The notes beneath the pieces are model-generated. The model had not been told where the DNA came from and made no database searches. It saw nothing but the letters and a program-made list of their open reading frames with translations. This document shows, one piece after another, positions 59,821 through 64,000 of a stretch of DNA of 64,000 nt. Both the position numbers and the translations under genes were made by a program. Positions within the stretch are counted from its first letter, which is position 1. Each line of letters opens with the position of its first letter. Source of the stretch: Geobacter sp. (GTDB lineage Bacteria > Desulfobacterota > Desulfuromonadia > Geobacterales > Geobacteraceae). The DNA lies in contig PJFC01000006.1 of NCBI GenBank assembly GCA_003574885.1, positions 1-64,000 on the forward strand. Direction: 5' to 3'.

Positions 59821-60696
59821 TCATGTATACAGCGACGGAGTAGTGCACACCTCGTGGACCGTCTTGCCTATCCCGCCTTCACGCACCCTGGTTGCTAGCC
59901 GTTCAGCCTTTTCCAACAATTCTTCCACCGTTTCGGGAGGACGCAGAAACGTCACTGCGCCGACCCCCACCAGGAGCCCCCACTCGTTTTTCCGAAGCAG
60001 TTCGGCAAGCCGGTCATAGAGTTTCCTGAGTACGATATCGGCTGAGCAGTTGTCCGTCTCAGGCAACATCAGAACGAACTCGTAGTCCCGCTGCAGACCT
60101 ACCACGTCGCAACTGCGGGTATTGGCACGGATTGACCGTGCAATCTTTCGCAGGACCGCCCCTTCATTGCGACAGCCAAGGTTAGGGGGCGTCCCCTCTC
60201 CGTACCGGAAATTAAGGAAAGCCAGGGTGAACGGCCGGCCATAGCGTTGTGCCCGACTGATCTCGGCGCTCGCCAGTTCGGAGAAGAAGTTGCGGGTGCA
60301 GGCACCGCTCCCCCGGTCATAGAGTGCCAGATGCCGGTTGATAGCTCGTTCATGCCGCAGGGCGGATACCACCAGGGAAAATGCGACAAAACCTCCGAGC
60401 AGCATGGCAAAATTGACCCCGTTGATGGCGGAAGTCGCCAGGCTGTCAAGAGGAGGTTTCCCCGTGAAGAACCACATACAGGCACTACAACCGGCCATTG
60501 CCACTCCCACCCCGCGTGGCGCATGCCAGCTGACCAGCGCGATGGGAATCATATAGGCAAAATCCAGATGGATGCCGGGATTCAGGTAATCGGCAAGGGC
60601 GAGAAGCACTGCAAGGACAAACCCCAGCGCTGCAAGAAACATCCGGGACTGTTTATGCAGGTACTCTTCCAGCTCGTTCATCGCCCCAGCCCCCAC
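59821..60696 (-). CDS. membrane protein with degenerate GGDEF domain
   Basis: 291 aa. A GTG start at 60696 follows GGGAGG by 8 nt; ATG 60681 is an alternative. N-terminal four-helix membrane region (~15-115), including LDFAYMIPIALVSWHAPRGVG, resembles a DUF4118/MASE-like sensor. The GGDEF domain spans ~125-280, but the active site reads RDYEFVLML rather than GGDEF, and the D-x-F-K metal block is also lost (FLNFRYGEG). It cannot make c-di-GMP. It may bind nucleotide or act as a structural regulator. It probably shares a transcript with the ferritin-like gene downstream. Confidence 0.85.
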   Translation of the reverse strand: MGAGAMNELEEYLHKQSRMFLAALGFVLAVLLALADYLNPGIHLDFAYMIPIALVSWHAPRGVGVAMAGCSACMWFFTGKPPLDSLATSAINGVNFAMLLGGFVAFSLVVSALRHERAINRHLALYDRGSGACTRNFFSELASAEISRAQRYGRPFTLAFLNFRYGEGTPPNLGCRNEGAVLRKIARSIRANTRSCDVVGLQRDYEFVLMLPETDNCSADIVLRKLYDRLAELLRKNEWGLLVGVGAVTFLRPPETVEELLEKAERLATRVREGGIGKTVHEVCTTPSLYT

Positions 60697-60764
60697 TATT
60701 AGCGCCTCCCAATATTTTCAAAAGGGTTAACATAGCAGAATCGACCCCGCACCTCAATTAGAAA

Positions 60765-60797
60765 CATCTAACCAAAATAAATTCAATAGGTTAGATG
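60765..60797. other. 9-bp perfect inverted repeat upstream of the GGDEF gene
   Basis: CATCTAACC/GGTTAGATG with a 15-nt AT-rich spacer, about 70-100 bp upstream of the GGDEF start. No T-run on either side. Possible operator or mRNA hairpin. The rest of the 338-bp gap to yggT holds only the promoter listed next. Confidence 0.5.
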
Positions 60798-60968
60798 CGC
60801 ATGTGTGCAAGTGTACCACAGCCCTCCGGAATTACCAGTCAGGCCGGCGAGACCATCAACCACTTCGTTCTCCCGTCAGGTAATATTCAACCCTCCACAC
60901 CACGGGAAAGATAAGGACAACATACCCGACCATGGAGTTGCAGCAAGGTTCCCAAGGGGTTGTTGAGC

Positions 60969-60997
60969 TTGACATGGTATTGAATATTCTGTATAAA
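60969..60997 (+). promoter_or_regulatory. sigma-70 promoter of yggT-divIVA-yggU
   Basis: TTGACA, 17 bp, TATAAA. Start near 61004, with a ~30-nt leader before the yggT ATG. Confidence 0.8.
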
Positions 60998-61034
60998 TTG
61001 CGAGTTGTTCGAGCCGTATTCAAAGGGGCACCCC

Positions 61035-61352
61035 ATGTTCGTCGTTGCCAATTTCCTCATCGCTGTCTCAAAGGTGGCCGACATCCTCCTCACCATCTAC
61101 ATGTATGTCATCATCGGCCGGGCGATCGTCTCCTGGGTGAATCCCGACCCCTACAACCCGATCGTCAGGTTCCTCTACCGGGCAACAGAACCTCTCCTTT
61201 CGCGGGTCCGCCGGGCTATCCCTGACATGGGTGGCCTCGACCTGTCACCGCTTGTGATTCTTCTGGGAATCTTTTTTATCCAGAAATTTGCCATCACCTC
61301 CATATATGAACTTGGTTTCAGACTGAAAATGAGCGGGGGAGGAATGCCATGA
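61035..61352 (+). CDS. yggT: YggT-family membrane protein
   Basis: 105 aa from ATG 61035 (MFVVANFLIAVSKV) behind AAAGGGG. Two membrane segments, one at each end, and the family signature RAIVSWVNPDPYNPIVRFLYRATEPLL and IPDMGGLDLSPLVILLGIFFIQ. The family is linked to osmotic tolerance and cell division/envelope processes and is commonly followed by divIVA-like and yggU genes, as here. Overlaps divIVA by 4 bp. Confidence 0.92.
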   Translation: MFVVANFLIAVSKVADILLTIYMYVIIGRAIVSWVNPDPYNPIVRFLYRATEPLLSRVRRAIPDMGGLDLSPLVILLGIFFIQKFAITSIYELGFRLKMSGGGMP

Positions 61353-61798
61353 AAATAACACCATTGGATATACAGCAGCAGCAGTTCAAGGGGAAGATGT
61401 TCGGCGGGCTCGATCCTGAGGAAGTTGACGGCTTCCTGCAGACGGTATCCCACGAGATGGAGGACCTCCTCCGGGAAAACAGCGAGTTGAAGGAGCAGGC
61501 GCACCGTCTTTCCGTTGAACGTGAAGAGATGACCGAGCGGGAAGGGAAGCTGCGCGAGACCATGCTCGCGGCACAGCGGGTTACCGAAGAGATGAAGGCC
61601 AATGCCCAGAAAGAAGCAAGCCTCCGTGTCTCCGAGGCCGAACTGAAGGCGGAACGAATCCTGATAGATGCGGAAAAAAAACTTACCCAGCTGACCAGCC
61701 AGATCCAGGACCTGCGCAGGGAAAAGATGCAGTTCGAAACCTCGTTCAAGTCCCTGCTCGACTCGCACTACAAAATGCTGAACATCGATGAATCGTGA
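61349..61798 (+). CDS. DivIVA-domain coiled-coil protein
   Basis: 149 aa. The N-terminal membrane-binding DivIVA motif (KITPLDIQQQQFKGKMFGGLDPEEVDGFL) is followed by a continuous coiled coil with heptads (DLLRENSELKEQAHRL, MKANAQKEASLRVSEAELKAERI). DivIVA proteins sense negative membrane curvature and organise poles or division sites. In Gram-negative deltaproteobacteria its role is little studied. It overlaps both neighbours (ATGA with yggT; 11 bp with yggU). Confidence 0.92.
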   Translation: MKITPLDIQQQQFKGKMFGGLDPEEVDGFLQTVSHEMEDLLRENSELKEQAHRLSVEREEMTEREGKLRETMLAAQRVTEEMKANAQKEASLRVSEAELKAERILIDAEKKLTQLTSQIQDLRREKMQFETSFKSLLDSHYKMLNIDES

Positions 61799-62084
61799 CT
61801 CTCTGAAAATCACCGAAACCGGTGGTAGCGTCGTCTTTTCCGTCCATGTGCAACCCCGCGCCTCCCGTACCGAATTGTGCGGCGTTCAGGGGGAAGAGCT
61901 CAAGCTGCGATTGACCTCACCGCCGGTGGACGATGCAGCCAACAGGCTCTGCCAGGAATTTCTGGCCAAACTCCTCGGCGTGGCAAAATCACGGGTAACC
62001 ATCGTTGCCGGTGCAAAGTCGCGCCATAAGACGGTGCAGGTAACCGGCATCGGGAAGGACGAAGTCCTCGCCCTGCTCAATTAA
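61788..62084 (+). CDS. yggU: YggU/DUF167 family protein
   Basis: 98 aa of the conserved DUF167 fold: FSVHVQPRASRTELCGVQGEELKLRLTSPPVDDAANRLCQEFLAKLLGVAKSRVTIVAGAKSRHKTVQVTGI. The block VQPxAxxxE, the L+V+APPVDGxAN pattern and GxxSRxK are all present. Biochemical function is unknown. It is third in the yggT operon, with its start inside divIVA. Confidence 0.92.
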   Translation: MNRDSLKITETGGSVVFSVHVQPRASRTELCGVQGEELKLRLTSPPVDDAANRLCQEFLAKLLGVAKSRVTIVAGAKSRHKTVQVTGIGKDEVLALLN

Positions 62085-62102
62085 CTTATTGGAGTCAGTC
62101 CC

Positions 62103-62567
62103 ATGAAAGCCCGCGACATTATGTTCACCGATTTCCCCATGATTTCGCTCCACGCCTCCGTCGGCGATGCTGTCCGCATCCTGCACAAGAACTTCGGCGA
62201 CGAAAGCTACATGAATGCCGCTCCCGGCATCGTCGTAGTGAATGACAACGGCGAACTTGCCGGCATACTTTCCCCCCTCACCATTCTCAAAACCCTTGGG
62301 ATGGAAGCGAATGAAGCAGGCCGGCCCCGAGAGGAATCGCCTGAGTTTTACGCCACCCTCTCTGCCACTATCAAGGGGAAAAAAGTCAGCGATATCATGG
62401 ACTGGCAGGCAATATCGGTCACTGAGGAAGCCCAGCTCCTCGACGTAGCGGACCTGTTCGTGGCCAACCGCTTTCAGCGTATTCCGGTAGTTCGTGACGG
62501 CAAGGTGACAGGCCTCATCTACCGCTCCCGTCTCCTCTTTGCCCTGGCCGACTCCCTCCTTGCCTGA
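62103..62567 (+). CDS. two-CBS-domain protein
   Basis: 154 aa. A pair of CBS motifs: KARDIMFTDFPMISLHASVGDAVRILHKN...GIVVVNDNGELAGILSPLTIL and KVSDIMDWQAISVTEEAQLLDVADLFVANRFQRIPVVRDGKVTGLIYRSRLL. Paired CBS domains bind adenine nucleotides and report energy state. It stands 18 bp after yggU and so probably belongs to the same operon. No catalytic domain is attached; the partner is unknown. Confidence 0.92.
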   Translation: MKARDIMFTDFPMISLHASVGDAVRILHKNFGDESYMNAAPGIVVVNDNGELAGILSPLTILKTLGMEANEAGRPREESPEFYATLSATIKGKKVSDIMDWQAISVTEEAQLLDVADLFVANRFQRIPVVRDGKVTGLIYRSRLLFALADSLLA

Positions 62568-62590
62568 GCGGGGGAAAGACATCATCCCCC

Positions 62591-62620
62591 TTGACAAAAA
62601 GGGACCCCCTCCACTATATT
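62591..62620 (+). promoter_or_regulatory. sigma-70 promoter of the FmdB-like gene
   Basis: TTGACA, 18 bp, TATATT; start near 62627. Confidence 0.7.
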
Positions 62621-62673
62621 GAAGAGTGGGAATACCCCTAAGTATCAACTGCTTGACAGGAGGAAGTCGAACC

Positions 62674-62922
62674 ATGCCCGTTTACGAGTACCAGTGCACT
62701 GCCTGCAACAACACCTTTGAACTGCGCCAGAAATTTTCTGATGAGCCTGCCACCGAATGCCCGTCCTGTGGTGGAACAGTTAAGAAACTCATTTCCAGTA
62801 CCGCTTTCACCTTAAAGGGGGGAGGATGGTACGCAGAAGGATATAGCGGGACGAGCGGCTCCGGTTCAACCGGTTGTCCTTCGGGTGGCGGCTGTGCCGG
62901 CTGCCCGTCGGCCGCTGCCTGA
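62674..62922 (+). CDS. FmdB-family zinc-ribbon protein
   Basis: 82 aa from ATG 62674 behind GGAGG. The zinc ribbon is formed by YEYQCTACNNTFELRQK and TECPSCGGTVKKLIS. The tail is low complexity and glycine/serine rich with extra cysteines (GCPSGGGCAGCPSAAA). Family members are putative regulators or assembly factors (FmdB). It has its own promoter and terminator. Confidence 0.9.
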   Translation: MPVYEYQCTACNNTFELRQKFSDEPATECPSCGGTVKKLISSTAFTLKGGGWYAEGYSGTSGSGSTGCPSGGGCAGCPSAAA

Positions 62923-62954
62923 CCTGACGCAGCTAACCCTGCGGACACAAAAAG

Positions 62955-62982
62955 AATCCTCCATCTCCGGAGGATTTTTTTT
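62955..62982 (+). terminator. terminator of the FmdB-like gene
   Basis: AATCCTCC/GGAGGATT arms, 6-nt loop, then a run of eight Ts. Confidence 0.95.
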
Positions 62983-62994
62983 GTCCTAAAAGGC

Positions 62995-63023
62995 TTTACA
63001 AATCCCCCCTCGTTTTCTATTAT
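62995..63023 (+). promoter_or_regulatory. sigma-70-like promoter of folD
   Basis: TTTACA, 17 bp, TATTAT, about 50 bp upstream of the GTG start. Confidence 0.65.
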
Positions 63024-63073
63024 CTGCGGACATTACTACGCATGAAGGTCCTATGCATGAAGGGAGTACGACT

Positions 63074-63931
63074 GTGACCCAGATAATCGACGGAAAAGCT
63101 ATTGCTGCCAAGATTCGCAGCGAAATTGCCAACGACGTCAAAACCCTTGCCAGCCGTGGGATTCAACCGGGACTGGCTGTGGTACTGGTAGGCGAAGATC
63201 CGGCCAGCAAGGTCTACGTCAGCATGAAAGAAAAGGCCTGCCAGGCCGTGGGGATATTTTCCGACGAACATAAACTGCCGGCGGAGACCAGCGAGGCAGA
63301 ACTGTTGGCACTTATCGACAAACTGAACCACGATCCGCGCATCCACGGCATTCTGGTCCAGCTTCCGCTCCCGAAACAGATAGACACAGAAAAGGTGCTG
63401 GAAGCAATCTCCCCCTCAAAGGACGCAGACGGTTTCCATCCCTACAACGTCGGACGGCTCATGATCGGCAAACCGCTCTTCCAGCCCTGCACCCCCTACG
63501 GTGTCATGATCATGCTGAAGGAGACCGGGATCGACCTGAAGGGGAAGGAGGTGGTGGTGGTCGGCCGCTCCAACATCGTCGGCAAGCCGGTCGCCCTCAT
63601 GTGCCTGCAGCAGCATGCTACCGTCACCATCTGTCATTCCCGGACACGGGACCTGGCGGCAAAAGTCGGGCAGGCCGATATCCTCATCGCCGCCGTCGGC
63701 GTGCCGGAGATGATCAAGGGCGCCTGGATCAAGCCGGGGGCAGTGGTTATCGACGTCGGAGTCAACCGGGTCGGCGACAAGAAGCTCGTGGGGGACGTAG
63801 AGTACGCAGCGGCCTGCGAACGGGCGTCAGCCATCACACCGGTCCCGGGTGGCGTCGGCCCCATGACCATCACCATGCTCCTCTACAACACCGTGGAGTC
63901 TGCGAAGAGAACGGTGCATAGTGAAAAGTGA
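63074..63931 (+). CDS. folD: bifunctional methylenetetrahydrofolate dehydrogenase/cyclohydrolase
   Basis: Interconverts 5,10-methylene-, methenyl- and 10-formyl-tetrahydrofolate using NADP. 285 aa from GTG 63074, supported by AAGGGAG upstream and by the family start [10 protein letters not shown]; an ATG 7 codons earlier is less likely. [14 protein letters not shown] holds the catalytic Tyr and Lys. [34 protein letters not shown], the Rossmann [15 protein letters not shown] and the C-terminal [16 protein letters not shown] are all intact. The last 69 bases of the window contain no further gene start. Confidence 0.97.
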   Translation: MTQIIDGKAIAAKIRSEIANDVKTLASRGIQPGLAVVLVGEDPASKVYVSMKEKACQAVGIFSDEHKLPAETSEAELLALIDKLNHDPRIHGILVQLPLPKQIDTEKVLEAISPSKDADGFHPYNVGRLMIGKPLFQPCTPYGVMIMLKETGIDLKGKEVVVVGRSNIVGKPVALMCLQQHATVTICHSRTRDLAAKVGQADILIAAVGVPEMIKGAWIKPGAVVIDVGVNRVGDKKLVGDVEYAAACERASAITPVPGGVGPMTITMLLYNTVESAKRTVHSEK

Positions 63932-64000
63932 TAGGAAAAGGGAAAAGGCGGAGCAATGTATCCACATAACGTCTATTCACTATTCACCTTTCACGGGGAG

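Noticed and set aside
1-64000. tRNA, rRNA or intact insertion sequence
   Set aside because: None was recognised by eye. No cloverleaf, rRNA-like or transposase sequence was found, though a tool scan could still reveal a tRNA.

Overview
The window looks like chromosome of a Geobacteraceae (Desulfuromonadia) bacterium. The evidence is several multihaem c-type cytochromes with 6, 6, 16 and 26 CxxCH motifs, two of them OmcS-like, together with sigma-54 (-24/-12) promoters, a c-di-GMP riboswitch, a DACNV-DAC sensor protein, and an Mvh-type hydrogenase with HdrA. Genes are densely packed and mostly well conserved. No rRNA, tRNA, CRISPR array, prophage or intact insertion sequence was seen.

Layout. 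1-6 kb: an AT-rich array of palindromic sites beside a gene relic, alanine dehydrogenase, a FAD oxidoreductase coupled to a cyclopropane-fatty-acid synthase, a membrane-bound NERD-domain protein, and a 180-bp self-complementary element. 6-8 kb: small exported proteins (lipoprotein, Sel1-repeat protein, HhH-FKBP fusion). 8-24 kb: an extracellular electron-transfer locus. It holds an OmcS-like hexahaem cytochrome at each end, a beta-barrel outer-membrane protein, NHL/YVTN beta-propellers, two CsgG/TolB-like lipoproteins, a parvulin-type chaperone, and 26- and 16-haem cytochromes. 24-32 kb: a signalling block with a PilZ protein, a large membrane/spermidine-synthase-like fusion, a receiver-GGDEF diguanylate cyclase behind a c-di-GMP-I riboswitch and terminator, and an OmpR/CusS-type two-component pair. 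32-44 kb: a small CxxC protein, ThiF, LpxD, a degenerate diadenylate-cyclase-like sensor, a second 180-bp element, a radical SAM protein, a divergent acetate kinase with a secreted PLD-family enzyme, and PtsP. 44-50 kb: a tight operon for a group-3c-like NiFe hydrogenase (small and large subunits, protease, HdrA, MvhD) ending in a TusA-like sulfur carrier. 50-64 kb: rhomboid protease, L,D-transpeptidase, ANTAR regulator, a five-gene HlyD/ABC-2 exporter, a ferritin-like protein, a degenerate GGDEF protein, the yggT-divIVA-yggU cluster, a CBS protein, an FmdB-type zinc ribbon, and folD.

How the parts connect. The major OmcS-like gene and the diguanylate cyclase gene 5 kb upstream each have a strong -24/-12 promoter. 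Each also has a matching 27-bp upstream motif at almost the same distance (188 and 189 bp), so one sigma-54 activator probably drives both. The cyclase transcript carries a c-di-GMP-I aptamer. Part of the aptamer sequence is repeated in the 5' arm of the following terminator, which suggests an OFF switch and product feedback. A PilZ protein lies between the two genes. Together these suggest that nanowire-cytochrome output and c-di-GMP signalling are regulated jointly here. The two 180-bp elements share a central core, but their long flanking arms differ in sequence while staying self-complementary. This is the least explained structure in the window.
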